Source: Microcella flavibacter
GTDB taxonomy: Bacteria; Actinomycetota; Actinomycetes; Actinomycetales; Microbacteriaceae
Length of the DNA stretch: 64,000 bases
Reading direction: 5' to 3'
Assembly: GCF_012530535.1 (NCBI RefSeq)
Contig: NZ_CP051299.1
Span: 868,001 to 932,000, forward strand
The notes beneath the pieces were generated by a model, which was not told where the DNA came from, ran no database searches, and saw nothing but the letters and a program-made list of their open reading frames with translations. Below, one piece after another: positions 1 to 11,785 of this stretch. Position 1 is the first letter of the stretch; each line of letters opens with the position of its first letter. The position numbers were made by a program, and so were the translations under genes.

Positions 1-455
1 GCGGCACCTCTGAGGGCGAGTTCGGCCACGGCGACGCCGAGCGCCACGACCTCGCCGCCGCCGTGCGCTTCGCCGAGGAGCGCGGCCTGCCCGAGCGCTG
101 GCTGCTCGGCTGGTCGTTCGGCACGGAGGTCGCCCTCAAGCACGGGCTGCCGCACGACGTCGTCGGCGCCATCCTGCTCTCGCCCCCGCTGCACCGCACG
201 AGCGAGGCCGAGGTCGCCGCCTGGGCGCACGGCGGCAAGCGGCTCGTCGTCGTGATCCCCGAGCTGGACGACTACCTGCGCCCCGAGGAGGCGGCCGTCC
301 GCTTCGCGGCGGTGCCGACGAAGGAGTTCGTGGCGGTGGAGGGCGGCAAGCACCTCTGGGTGGGCGAGAGCCAGACCTACCGGGTGCTCAGCGAGATCGT
401 CGAGCGGCTCAACCCCCGTGCGCTGCCGCTGCCGACGGAGTGGCCCGCGGGCTGA
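1..455 (+). CDS. alpha/beta hydrolase, 5' end outside the window
   Basis: The reading frame is open from base 3 and ends in TGA at 453-455, so only the C-terminal 150 or so residues are present. The nucleophile elbow GWSFGTE (Ser in the G-x-S-x-G position) is followed by a likely acid in ELDDYLRPE and a catalytic His in GGKHLWVG near the C-terminus. This Ser-Asp-His order is typical of small soluble alpha/beta hydrolases; the substrate cannot be told. It converges on the AI-2E exporter gene with 19 bases between the stops, and a GAGCATCCC motif sits in that gap. Confidence 0.8.
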   Translation, partial: GTSEGEFGHGDAERHDLAAAVRFAEERGLPERWLLGWSFGTEVALKHGLPHDVVGAILLSPPLHRTSEAEVAAWAHGGKRLVVVIPELDDYLRPEEAAVRFAAVPTKEFVAVEGGKHLWVGESQTYRVLSEIVERLNPRALPLPTEWPAG

Positions 456-474
456 GGCGGAGCATCCCGAACCG

Positions 475-1536
475 CTACAGCTTCTGCTGCCGCGGCACGA
501 AGACCTGATCGATGATGATGAGGATCGACGCGGCTACCGGGATGGCGATGAGCGCGCCGAGCACGCCGAGCAGGGTGCCGCCGATGAGGGCCGCGATGAC
601 GACGACCGCCCCCGGCACCTTCACCGCGCGGTTCATGATGTTCGGGCTCAGCAGGTACGCCTCGACCTGCATGTAGACCAGGTAGTAGATCGCGGCGGCG
701 ATGACGGTCGACATCGACTCGGGGTTCACCACGAGCTGCGTCGCGACGATGAGGATCGAGCCGGAGATCGTGCCGACGAGGGGCACGAGCGAGAACAGGA
801 ACGCCACGAAGGCGAAGAGCGCGGGATACGCGGCGCCGATGACGCTGAGGAAGATGAAGCTCAGCACGCCGTTGACGAACGCGAGGCTGGCCTGCCCGAC
901 GACGTAGCGGCCGACGGCCGAGGCCACCTGCTCGGAGATGTGCACGAACTTCTCGCGGCGCGAGGCCGGCACCAGGCGGTAGGTGGCCTGCTTCATCGAG
1001 TTCAGCGACGCCGTGAAGTACAGCGTCAGGATGAGGATGATGATGCCGCCGAACAGCCCGCTGGCGATGCCGATGCCGACGCCGAGCACGCCGCCGCCGA
1101 TCTCGGCGAGGTTCGCCGGGTCGCTGAGGAACTCGATGCCCGCGTCGACGGCGTCCTGCACGTTGAGCAGCTCGACGGGCACGAAGGTCTGCACGGTCGC
1201 GACGAAGGCCTCGAGCGACTCGATCTCGCTGACGAAGTCGACGATCTGCCGGATCAGGCGGGTGACCTGCTCGACGATGACGGGCACGAGCGCGAAGACG
1301 AGCCCGGCGAAGAGCCCGAGCACGCCGAGCAGCACCGTGAGGATGGCCAGCCAGCGCGGCCAGCCTCGCTTCTCGAGCCCCGAGACGAGCGGGTCGAGGC
1401 CGAGGGCGATGAACAGCGCCGCCCCGATGTAGGTGATGATCGTCGCGAGCGAGGCGATCGCACCGCCGATGACGAGGGCCACGAGCACGCCGAGACCCCC
1501 GAAGAGGCCGAGCCGGAACGCGTTGGTGATCTTCAC
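475..1536 (-). CDS. AI-2E family transporter (PerM/TqsA-like membrane protein)
   Basis: A 353-residue polytopic membrane protein with about eight hydrophobic segments, starting VKITNAFRLGLFGGLG and ending VPRQQKL. Length and hydrophobic layout fit the AI-2E exporter/PerM family, whose members are thought to export small molecules or ions. The true start is taken as GTG at 1536 because AGGAG lies about 9 bases upstream; the frame stays open far upstream only as a shadow of the coiled-coil gene. It follows that gene by 35 bases on the same strand, so the two are probably cotranscribed. Substrate unknown. Confidence 0.85.
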   Translation of the reverse strand: MKITNAFRLGLFGGLGVLVALVIGGAIASLATIITYIGAALFIALGLDPLVSGLEKRGWPRWLAILTVLLGVLGLFAGLVFALVPVIVEQVTRLIRQIVDFVSEIESLEAFVATVQTFVPVELLNVQDAVDAGIEFLSDPANLAEIGGGVLGVGIGIASGLFGGIIILILTLYFTASLNSMKQATYRLVPASRREKFVHISEQVASAVGRYVVGQASLAFVNGVLSFIFLSVIGAAYPALFAFVAFLFSLVPLVGTISGSILIVATQLVVNPESMSTVIAAAIYYLVYMQVEAYLLSPNIMNRAVKVPGAVVVIAALIGGTLLGVLGALIAIPVAASILIIIDQVFVPRQQKL

Positions 1537-1571
1537 GGGGTGGAGCTCCTCGTCGTTCGGCTGCAGGGCTC

Positions 1572-4160
1572 CTACTCGTCGCTGATCGAGCCGGAGATCC
1601 TCTCTGCCTGCGACAGTACTCCGCGCAGACCCTCCAGATATCCCGCCACGGCATCGCGCTCGACGCGGATGCGGGCCAGACGCTCCTCCGCCTCGGAGAC
1701 GAGCTGACGGGTGCGCTGCTCCGCCTCCTCGACGATGGCGGATGCGCGCTGCTCGGCGTTCTGCAGCACCTCCCGGGCGCGGCCGTCGGCGTCGCTGCGC
1801 AGGGCCTCGGCGTCGCCGCGCGCGGTGCGGGCGAGGCCCTCGGCCTCGGCGCGCGCCTCGGCGGCCCGCTTCTGCGCGTCGGTGAGCTGCGCGGTGGCCT
1901 CGTCGAGGTACTTCTGCGTCTGCGCGACGGCCTCCTGCTGGCGGGCCAGGTGCTCGCGCTCGGCCTCGTCGCGACGGGCGGTCAGCTCCACCTCGAGGTC
2001 GATGCGCGCCTCCTCGGCGGCGCGCGCGAGGCGCGCGGCCTGGGCGTCGGCGTCGTGCTGCGCGGCGGCAGCCGCAGTGGCGGCCGCGTCGGCGATCGCG
2101 CGCTCCTGGGTCTCCCGCTCGCGGTCGAGCGAGGCTCGCTGGGAATCCGCCTCGGCGCGCAGCGCCCGCTGCTGCTCGGCGCGCTCGGCGGCGGCGGCGG
2201 CCCGCGCACGGGCGTCCTCCGCGGCGGCGGCGGCCCGTCGGTCGACGATCTCGGTGTCGAGGGCGTCGCGGCGCGCGGCGGCCTCGCGCTCGTGCTCGGC
2301 GCGGGCCGCGTCGAGCTCGTGCTGCAGGTCGGCGCGGGCGCGGCCGATCTCCTGCTCGAGGTCGGCGCGGCGCTCGGCGACCTCGGCATTGAGGGCGGCG
2401 CGGGTGTCGGCGAGGTGCGCGGCCCACTCGGCCCGCGCCGCGGCGATCTCCGCGTCGGCGGCGCCGCGCTCCTGCTCGGCGTAGGCGGTCGCGCCCGCGC
2501 GCACGTCGGCGGCGTGGGCGTCGGCGGTGGAGCGCTTCTCACGGGCCTCGGCGTCGGCCTCGGTGCGCACGGCGTGGGCGTAGGCGTCGGCGCTCGACCG
2601 CGCCTCGTGGGCGTAGGCATCGGCGGCGCTCGTGACCTCGACCCGGCGGGCCTCCGCGCCCGCCGTGAGCTCGGCGGCCCGGGCCTCGGCCTCCGCCGTC
2701 ACCGTCGCCGCGCGCGCATCGGCCTCGGTCGTGCGAGCGGCGGCGCGGGACTCGGCCTCGGCGACCACGGCCGCCGCCCGGGCCTCGGCGGCCGCGACGA
2801 CGTCGGCCGCCCGGGCCTCCGCGGTCGTGGTCGTCTCGTTCGCGCGGGCCTCGGCCTCCGCGACGAGGGATGCGGCGCGCGCCTCGGCCTCGCCGACGAC
2901 GTCCCGGCCCCGAGCATCCGCCGCCTCGGTGACCTCGAGCGCGCGGGCGTCCGCCGCGGCCGTGACCTCGTGCGCGTGCGCATCGGCCGCCGCGGTGACC
3001 TCGACGGCGTGGGCGTCGGCGCCGCCGCGCGTCTCGGCCGCATAGGCGTCGATCTCGCTGCGGGTGGAGAGCGCGTAGGCGTCGGCGGCGCTGCGGGTGT
3101 CGGCGGCGTAGGCGTCGACCTCGGCCCGCGTCGCCCGCACGTAGCGGTCGACCTCGGTGCGCTGCTCGGTGGTCGCCCGGTCGGCATCGGCGCGGGCCGC
3201 GTCGATCTCGCGCTCGAGCTCGGACCGTCGGGTGGCGAGCTCCTGCTCGAGGCCGGCCCGCACCGCGGCCTCCTGCTCGTCGAGGGCGCCGCGTCGGCGG
3301 TCCTCCTCGGCCTCGAGGGCGTCGCGCCGGCGGTCCTCCTCGGCGTTCCACTCGTCCGCGCGGCGGGCGAGCTCGGCCGCGGCCGCGCTGCGGGCGGCGT
3401 CCAGCTCGGCCTCGAGCGCGGCGCGGTCGCCCGCGAGGTCGGCGTCGAGCTGGGCCCGGCGGGTCGCGCTGTCGCTCTCGAAGACCGCGCGCTCGCGCTC
3501 GGTCTCGCGGGCGAGCGCGCCGGCGCCCTCCCGCGCGTCGGCGACCTCGCGGTCGGCGACGACGCGCAGCTCGGCGAGCTCGCGCTCGGCCTCCGCGCGC
3601 AGCGCGGCCGCCTCGCGCTTGGCGGTCGCGCGCGCCTCGGCGGCCTCGGTGGCCACGGCGCCGCGGATGGCGGCCGCCTCGCGCGAGGCCTCCTGCACCA
3701 GCTGGTCGGCGTCGTCGCGGGCCCGCTCGAGCAGCTCCTCGGCGGTGCGCTGGGCGGTCTCGGCCGCCGCGGCCGCGCGCTCGCCCGCCTCGGCGACGAG
3801 GCGCTCGACGCGGTCGTGCGCCTCCGCCATGGCGCGCTCGGCGTCGTCCTGGGCGGCGGAGCGCACCCGCTCGGCATCGATGTCGGCCTGGCTGATGACG
3901 CGGGTCGACTGCTCCTCGGCGAGGCGCAGGGTCTGCTCGAGCTTCGTGCCGAGACCGGCGTAGGTGGGGCGCCCGACCTCGTCGAGCTCGGCCTGCAGAT
4001 CGTCGACGACGGCCTGCAGCCGCTTCAGCTCCTTGGCCGTCTCGGCCCGGGCGCCGTTGGCCTTGATGACGTCGCGACGCAGCTCCTGCAGGGCCTTGTC
4101 GACCTCGTCGCGCTTGTACCCGCGCATCTCGGTGCCGAACTCGCTGTCGATCGCTGCCAC
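1572..4160 (-). CDS. DivIVA-like giant coiled-coil protein with hendecad repeats
   Basis: An 862-residue protein, almost entirely Ala/Glu/Arg-rich coiled coil. The N-terminus contains FGTEMRGYKRDEVDKAL, which resembles the membrane-targeting head of DivIVA/cell-division-initiation proteins. Residues about 341-574 are some 20 near-perfect 11-residue repeats of the form AEARAADVVAA; the rest is heptad-like, and the tail carries ANEQR/EEAEQR-type segments before ISGSISDE. Overall design recalls the polarity and filament proteins Scy and FilP of Streptomyces, so a role in polar growth or cytoskeletal scaffolding is inferred. GTG start at 4160 has GGGAG about 9 bases upstream, and a TACACT -10 box lies near 4196-4201. 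The AI-2E exporter follows. Confidence 0.8.
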   Translation of the reverse strand: MAAIDSEFGTEMRGYKRDEVDKALQELRRDVIKANGARAETAKELKRLQAVVDDLQAELDEVGRPTYAGLGTKLEQTLRLAEEQSTRVISQADIDAERVRSAAQDDAERAMAEAHDRVERLVAEAGERAAAAAETAQRTAEELLERARDDADQLVQEASREAAAIRGAVATEAAEARATAKREAAALRAEAERELAELRVVADREVADAREGAGALARETERERAVFESDSATRRAQLDADLAGDRAALEAELDAARSAAAAELARRADEWNAEEDRRRDALEAEEDRRRGALDEQEAAVRAGLEQELATRRSELEREIDAARADADRATTEQRTEVDRYVRATRAEVDAYAADTRSAADAYALSTRSEIDAYAAETRGGADAHAVEVTAAADAHAHEVTAAADARALEVTEAADARGRDVVGEAEARAASLVAEAEARANETTTTAEARAADVVAAAEARAAAVVAEAESRAAARTTEADARAATVTAEAEARAAELTAGAEARRVEVTSAADAYAHEARSSADAYAHAVRTEADAEAREKRSTADAHAADVRAGATAYAEQERGAADAEIAAARAEWAAHLADTRAALNAEVAERRADLEQEIGRARADLQHELDAARAEHEREAAARRDALDTEIVDRRAAAAAEDARARAAAAAERAEQQRALRAEADSQRASLDRERETQERAIADAAATAAAAAQHDADAQAARLARAAEEARIDLEVELTARRDEAEREHLARQQEAVAQTQKYLDEATAQLTDAQKRAAEARAEAEGLARTARGDAEALRSDADGRAREVLQNAEQRASAIVEEAEQRTRQLVSEAEERLARIRVERDAVAGYLEGLRGVLSQAERISGSISDE

Positions 4161-4195
4161 GTGCTGTCTCCCGGGTCTGAGGCGGACGCTGTCGA

Positions 4196-4201
4196 GTGTA
4201 G
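4196..4201 (-). promoter_or_regulatory. -10 box of the DivIVA-like gene
   Basis: Read on the minus strand the hexamer is TACACT, about 36 bases before the GTG start at 4160. This leaves a short leader carrying the GGGAG ribosome-binding site. No convincing -35 hexamer was seen. Confidence 0.45.
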
Positions 4202-4280
4202 TCGGGCGGGTGACGGGGCCAGGAGGGGCGGGAGCGGGGGCGACGAGGGCCCCTCCGAGGCGGCCGAGGCGGGCATCCGC

Positions 4281-4286
4281 TAGGCT
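4281..4286 (+). promoter_or_regulatory. -10 box upstream of the three-helix membrane protein gene
   Basis: TAGGCT on the plus strand, in the gap between the divergent coiled-coil and membrane protein genes. If used, it gives a leader of about 140 bases before the GTG at 4434. No clear -35 is visible. Confidence 0.4.
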
Positions 4287-4433
4287 GGAACGTCTTTGTT
4301 CTGCTGGCCGGCGCCTCGTCCACGATGGGGTTCCGCTCGACGACAGAGGGTCGCGGGTGCGTCATACCCCGCGCGTCCGCGCTCCCGCGGCCGCCTGCGC
4401 CCCCGTGAGCCGGCACGAAAGGAGTTACCCCCC

Positions 4434-6242
4434 GTGCGTTTCATCGTCGCGATCGTGCTCTTCGTCGTCGCCTTCGCCTCCATCGGCCTCGGCGTCGCCC
4501 AGCGCACCGTCTTCGCCGAGCCCGACCGGCTCACGTCCTCCGTCGAGTACGAGAGCGCCGCCCCCGTCACGATCATCGACGGGGAGGCCCTCAACGCCCT
4601 CGACGGCCGGCAGACGATCGCCGTGCGCGGCGGGGTGACCGCCGCACCGGTCGGCGACGACGCCCTCGACCCGGCAGCGGCCGCACCCGCCTCGAGCAGC
4701 GCGATCGTCGCCGCCTACGGCAGCACCACTGACGTGGTCGCCTGGGTGGGCGACGCCCCGCACACCCTCATCACCTGGGATGCGGAGCTGCAGCAGCTCG
4801 TCGCCGAGACCGTGCGCGGCACGGCCACCGAGGTGCCCGACCCCGTGGGCAGCGACCTCTGGTACCAGGACTACCGCGGCGAGGGGGAGCTCGGCATCAC
4901 GCTGAACGTGCCCGAGGACGTCTCGCTGCTCATCGCGACCGACGGGGTGCTGCCCGCTCCGCAGGCGGTCTCCGTGACCTGGCCGCTCGAGAGCGACTCC
5001 CCGTACTCCACGCCGCTCCTGCTCGGGGGCTTCGGCGCTCTGCTGCTCGGCCTCATCGCGCTCATCTGGGCGCTGCTGCACCTGCGCAAGCAGCGCGGCC
5101 CGCGGCGCAAGAACCCCAACCAGCCGAAGATGCCGAAGGTGCCGCGCCCCTCCCGCTACCGCGCGGTCTCCTCGAGCGCCCTCGTCGGTCGCTCGAAGGG
5201 CCGCCGCGCCGTGCGCAGCATCGCGCTGCTGCCGGGCGCCCTCATCGGCACGCTCGTGCTCGGCGCCTGCACCGCGCCCGGCGCCGTGACGGTGCCCGAG
5301 CCCTCGGCCTCGGCGACCGAGGCCGTCGACGAGCTGCCCCCCGTCGCCGTCACGGCGAGCCAGGGCGAGCGCATCGTCTCGCGCGTGCTCGCCGCCGTCG
5401 CCGAGGCGGATGAGGCGCGCGACGCCGAGCTCGCCGGCACGCGCCTCGCCGGCCCCGCGCTGCAGCTGCGGCAGTCGAACTACGACGCCGTCACCGCCAA
5501 CGGCGAGCTTCCGCTCGTGGCGCCCATCCCGTCGGGCTCGGTCGAGCTGCTGCTGCCGCAGCAGACCGACACCTGGCCGCGCCGCATCCTCGCGGTCGTC
5601 TCCGACCCCGCCGACACCGCGGTGCCGCCGACCGCGCTCGTGCTCATCCAGGAGACGCCGCGCGACGACTACAAGGCCCACTACGTGCTGACGCTCGAGC
5701 CGCAGGCCCAGGTGCCGGAGGTCGCGCCCGCGAGCCTCGGCACCCCGGCGCTGCAGCCCGACACCCCGTTCCTGCCCGTGACGCCCGCCCGCGTGCTGCA
5801 GGCCTACACCGACAGCCTGCTCACCGGCGAGGCCGCCGACGGCTACGACCTCTTCGCGATCGAGGGCGACAGCCTGCGGTCGCAGATCGGCGCGGCCGTG
5901 AAGCAGGAGCGCAGCGACGCCTTGCCCGACACCGCCTCGATCGAGTTCACCAACGCGGTGGGCGACGCCGAGATCGTCACGCTCGGCACGCTCGACACCG
6001 GCGGCATCGTCGTCGGCTACCTCACCGAGACGGAGACCGTGCGCCCGACGCAGGACGGCGCCTCCGTCAACGCGAGCGGCGCCGTCGCCGCGCTCTCGGG
6101 CGTCGAGTCCAGCGAGGCCGGGCTCGTCGCCACCTACGGCACGCAGGTCATCTTCTCGGTGCCCTCGCTCGCCGATCCCGACGCCCCCATCGTGCTCCTG
6201 GGGTACTCCCAGGGCCTCATCGCCGCTTCGGAGGTCTCCTGA
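4434..6242 (+). CDS. three-helix membrane protein with internal lipobox-like segment, function unknown
   Basis: 602 residues. Hydrophobic segments lie at about 1-22, 193-215 and 263-281. The stretch 216-262 is strongly basic (KQRGPRRKNPNQPKMPKV), consistent with a cytoplasmic loop, which puts 23-192 and 282-602 outside the cell. The third helix ends in LVLGAC (Cys279), a perfect lipobox shape but deep inside the protein, as if a membrane protein and a lipoprotein had fused. GTG at 4434 is chosen because AAAGGAG lies 10-15 bases upstream; the longer open frame has no such signal. The stop overlaps the next ATG by one base, so the two genes are translationally coupled. No family was recognised. 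Confidence 0.75.
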   Translation: MRFIVAIVLFVVAFASIGLGVAQRTVFAEPDRLTSSVEYESAAPVTIIDGEALNALDGRQTIAVRGGVTAAPVGDDALDPAAAAPASSSAIVAAYGSTTDVVAWVGDAPHTLITWDAELQQLVAETVRGTATEVPDPVGSDLWYQDYRGEGELGITLNVPEDVSLLIATDGVLPAPQAVSVTWPLESDSPYSTPLLLGGFGALLLGLIALIWALLHLRKQRGPRRKNPNQPKMPKVPRPSRYRAVSSSALVGRSKGRRAVRSIALLPGALIGTLVLGACTAPGAVTVPEPSASATEAVDELPPVAVTASQGERIVSRVLAAVAEADEARDAELAGTRLAGPALQLRQSNYDAVTANGELPLVAPIPSGSVELLLPQQTDTWPRRILAVVSDPADTAVPPTALVLIQETPRDDYKAHYVLTLEPQAQVPEVAPASLGTPALQPDTPFLPVTPARVLQAYTDSLLTGEAADGYDLFAIEGDSLRSQIGAAVKQERSDALPDTASIEFTNAVGDAEIVTLGTLDTGGIVVGYLTETETVRPTQDGASVNASGAVAALSGVESSEAGLVATYGTQVIFSVPSLADPDAPIVLLGYSQGLIAASEVS

Positions 6243-7186
6243 TGACTGATGCGCCCTTCTCGCCCGCCGCCATGCGCGGCGCGGTCGACCTCACCTCGCT
6301 CGTGCGCGCCGCCTCGGCCCCGCCGGCGTCCGCCGCTCCGGCCGCGTCCGGCGCGTCCGGCGCTCCTGCCGCGCCCGGAGCCGCCCCTGCCGGCGGCCTC
6401 GTGCGCGACGTCGACGACGTGAGCTTCGGCGAGATGCTCGAGCTCTCGTCTCAGGTGCCCGTGATCGTCGAGTTCTACGCGCAGGGGATCGCCCCGGCGC
6501 TCGGCGCGATCATCGCCTCCTACGACGGTCGCCTCGCGCTCGCGACCGTCGACGGCAACCGTGCCCCGCAGCTCGCGCAGGCCTTCCAGGTGCAGCAGGT
6601 TCCGGCCGTCGCCGCCGTCATCGGCGGCCGCCCGATGCAGCTCTTCGTCGGCATGCCGGCCGAGGCCGAGCTGCGCTCGGTGCTCGAGGAGGTGCTGCAG
6701 GTCGCCGCGCAGAACGGCGTCACGGGCGTGCTCGACGTCGCCGAGGAGGCGGAGGCGCCCGCGGAGGAGCCGCTCGCCCCGCTGCACCAGGCCGCCTACG
6801 ACGCGATCAGCAGCGGCGACTACGCGGCGGCCGTCGAGGCGTACCGCCAGCAGCTCGCCCAGGCGCCGCGCGACCAGGAGGCCGTCGCCGGACTCGCCCA
6901 GGCGAGCCTGCTGCTGCGCCTGGACGGCACGACCGCCGCCGCCCTCCGCGACGCCGCGGCCGCCGGCCCCCATGATGCGGATGCTCAGCTCGCGGTCGCC
7001 GACCTCGACCTCTCCGGCGGCCACGTGGAGGACGCGTACGGGCGCCTGCTCGACGTGTTCCCGGCCCTCGATGCCGAGGGGCGCACCGCGGTGCGGACGC
7101 GCCTGCTCGAGTACTTCGAGATCGTCGGCGCGGAGGACCCGCGCACGGTGGCCGCGCGGCGTCGACTGACGGCGCTGCTCTACTAG
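6242..7186 (+). CDS. YbbN/CnoX-like thioredoxin-fold and TPR co-chaperone
   Basis: 314 residues. An Ala/Pro-rich N-terminus (about 1-55) leads into a thioredoxin-like domain (about 56-165) with VIVEFYAQGIAPALGAII where thioredoxin has WCGPC, so the redox cysteines are absent. Helical TPR-type repeats fill about 180-314 (YDAISSGDYAAAVEAYRQQL). This matches YbbN/CnoX proteins, which bind unfolded clients and hand them to chaperones. It overlaps the upstream membrane protein gene by one base (TGATG). A strong hairpin at 7206-7242 ends the operon. Confidence 0.85.
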   Translation: MTDAPFSPAAMRGAVDLTSLVRAASAPPASAAPAASGASGAPAAPGAAPAGGLVRDVDDVSFGEMLELSSQVPVIVEFYAQGIAPALGAIIASYDGRLALATVDGNRAPQLAQAFQVQQVPAVAAVIGGRPMQLFVGMPAEAELRSVLEEVLQVAAQNGVTGVLDVAEEAEAPAEEPLAPLHQAAYDAISSGDYAAAVEAYRQQLAQAPRDQEAVAGLAQASLLLRLDGTTAAALRDAAAAGPHDADAQLAVADLDLSGGHVEDAYGRLLDVFPALDAEGRTAVRTRLLEYFEIVGAEDPRTVAARRRLTALLY

Positions 7187-7205
7187 AGCATCCCGCAACG
7201 ACGAC

Positions 7206-7242
7206 GAACGGGCCGCACCCCTCGAGGGGATGCGGCCCGTTC
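7206..7242. terminator. bidirectional terminator between ybbN-like gene and glgB
   Basis: Perfect 12-bp inverted repeat GAACGGGCCGCA (7206-7217) and its complement (7231-7242). The loop itself contains the 12-bp palindrome CCCCTCGAGGGG. It lies between two convergent stop codons and can serve both strands; there is no long T-run, as is common at high GC. Confidence 0.8.
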
Positions 7243-7258
7243 GGCGTTCGCGAGGGCG

Positions 7259-9462
<2,204 letters not shown>

Positions 9463-9463
<1 letters not shown>

Positions 9464-11655
9464 CAGATGCCCTTCGGGTACTCGATGCGGAGGATGTGCA
9501 CGGGCTCGACGAACGCGTTGAGGCGCACGTAGTTGTGCTCGCCCCAGCGGTAGCGCTCGCCGGTGATGAGGTCCTTCACGTCGAAGGTCGCGCCCTCGGG
9601 CAGGCCGAGCGCGGCGAGGTCGAGGTGCACGGTCGTCTCGCGCTGCGAGTGCGGGTCGACGTTGGCGACGACGATGATGCCGTCGGTGCGGCCCGAGCGC
9701 ACGAAGCGGCCGGGGGTGACCTTCGAGTAGACGAGGATCGCCTCGTCGTCGCTCCAGTGCACGCGCAGGTTGCGCAACTGGCGCAGCGCCGGGTGCTGGG
9801 CGCGGATCTCGTTGAGCCTCGTGAGGTAGGGCGCGATCGTGCGCCCCTCGGCGGCGGCCGCATCCCAGTCCCGCGCCTTGTACTCGTACTTCTCGTTGTC
9901 GATGTTCTCCTCGCTGCCGGGGCGGGCCACGTTCTCGATGAGCTCGTATCCGGCGTACACCCCCCAGCTCGGGCTGGCGGTGGCGGCGATCGCGGCGCGC
10001 ACCTTGTAGGCCGGCACGCCGCCGAACTGCAGGTACTCGGTGAGGATGTCGGGAGTGTTGACGAACAGGTTCGGGCGGAACCACGCGCTCGTCTCCTGCG
10101 ACAGCTCGGTGAGGTACTCCTCGAGCTCGACCTTCGTGTTGCGCCAGGTGAAGTACGTGTACGACTGCTGGAACCCGGCACCCGCGAGCGACTGCATCAT
10201 CGCCGGTCGCGTGAAGGCCTCGGCGAAGAACACGACGTCGGGCCGCTCCTCGGCGACCTCGTGCAGCAGCCACTCCCAGAAGTCGAGCGGCTTCGTGTGC
10301 GGGTTGTCGACGCGGAAGATCGTGACGCCCTGGTCGATCCAGTGCCGCACGAGGCGCAGCACCTCAGCCCGGATCCCCTCCGGGTCGTTGTCGAAGTTCA
10401 CCGGGTAGATGTCCTGGTACTTCTTCGGCGGGTTCTCGGCGTAGGCGATCGAGCCGTCCGGCAGCGTCGTGAACCATTCGGGATGCTCGCTCACCCACGG
10501 GTGATCGGGCGCGCACTGCAGCGCGAGGTCGATGGCCACCTCGATGCCGAGCTTCTTCGCCGCGCCGACGAAGGCGCGGAAGTCGTCGAGCGTGCCCAGG
10601 TCGGGGTGCACGTCGAAGTGCCCGCCGTCGCTCGAGCCGATCGCCCAGGGGCTGCCGGGATCGTTCGGGCCCGGGGTCAGGGTGTTGTTCGGCCCCTTGC
10701 GGTTGACGCGACCGATCGGGTGGATCGGCGGCAGGTAGAGCACGTCGAAGCCCATCTGGGCGACGGCCGGCAGGCGCCGGGTCGCGGTCGAGAAGGTGCC
10801 GCTGACCCACGAGCCGTCCTTGCGCCGCTTGGCGCCCTCGCTGCGGGGGAAGAACTCGTACCAGGATCCGACGCCGGCGCGGGTGCGCTCGACCCGGATG
10901 GCGAGCTGCTCGCTCTCGGTCTCCAGGCTCGCGAGGCGGTGCCGGGCGAGCGCGGCCGTCACGCGGGCGTCGTTCGCCGCGCCCAGGCGGGCGGCCGGGG
11001 TGCTCGTCTTCTTCATCATGGCGGTGCGGGCATCCCGCAGCACCTTCTGATCGGGCGTGCCCGCGGCGAGCTCGGCGGCGCGCTCGAGCAGCTGGGCGCC
11101 GGCGAGCAGCATGACCTCGACGTCGACGTCGGCCTCGATCTTGACGGTGGCGTTGTGGTGCCAGGTGGCCCAGTCGTCGGTGTAGGCCAGCACGTGCCAG
11201 TGCCAGGTGCCCTCGGCGTCGAGCTGCGCCTCGGCGTGCCAGCGGTCGCTGCCCTTGGTGCCGGGGGAGAGGGGGATGCTCTGCCGAGCTTCGTCGGGGG
11301 CGACGAGCACCACGTCCGCGCCGAGCTTGTCGTGGCCCTCGCGGAAGACGGTGGCGGCGAAGGGGACGACCTCGCCGACGACGGCCTTGCTCGGCCAGCG
11401 GTCCTCCGGCTGGCGGGGGGAGAGGTGGCGGATCGGGATGCGCCCGATGCGCGCGGCGAACGGCTGCGGGGCGGCGGCACCGGCTGCCGGCGTCGGTGCG
11501 GGGGCTGCCGGAGCGGGCGCTGCCGGGGAGGCTGCCGCGGCGGGCGCGGGTGCGGACGCCGGTGCGGGGGCGGCCGGTTCCGGGGCGGCCGGCGGCATCG
11601 CGCGCGGGGTGGTCGTCGACTTCGGGCGGGACGGGGGCTTCGGTTTCTGTGCCAC
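9463..11655 (-). CDS. glgE: alpha-1,4-glucan:maltose-1-phosphate maltosyltransferase GlgE
   Basis: 730 residues. GlgE transfers maltose from alpha-maltose-1-phosphate to the non-reducing end of alpha-glucan. Residues 1 to about 60 are a Pro/Ala-rich linker; the rest aligns by eye with GlgE, including [41 protein letters not shown] with the likely nucleophile Asp450, and [11 protein letters not shown] with Glu479. The start is GTG at 11655. A TACGGT -10 box ends exactly six bases before it, so the mRNA is probably leaderless. No TreS, Pep2 or GlgM gene is in the window, so the source of maltose-1-phosphate must be encoded elsewhere. Confidence 0.96.
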
Positions 11656-11661
11656 TAGTCG

Positions 11662-11667
11662 ACCGTA
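11662..11667 (-). promoter_or_regulatory. -10 box of glgE, leaderless type
   Basis: On the minus strand the hexamer is TACGGT, followed by CGACTA and the GTG start. The six-base spacing predicts transcription starting at the start codon. Confidence 0.6.
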
Positions 11668-11785
11668 CTCCCCGGCCCGGTCGAGCGGGCTTGCGACATT
11701 GCGCGGGTTCTCAGCGGCGGGCGCACTCCGCGGTGAACCAGATTCACCTACATTCCGGCGATGTCGGCATTAGGGGGGACAAAAT

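Noticed and set aside
2440-3140. DNA tandem repeat as a non-coding satellite
   Set aside because: The 33-bp periodicity is fully explained by the 11-residue protein repeat, and third codon positions vary as expected for coding DNA.
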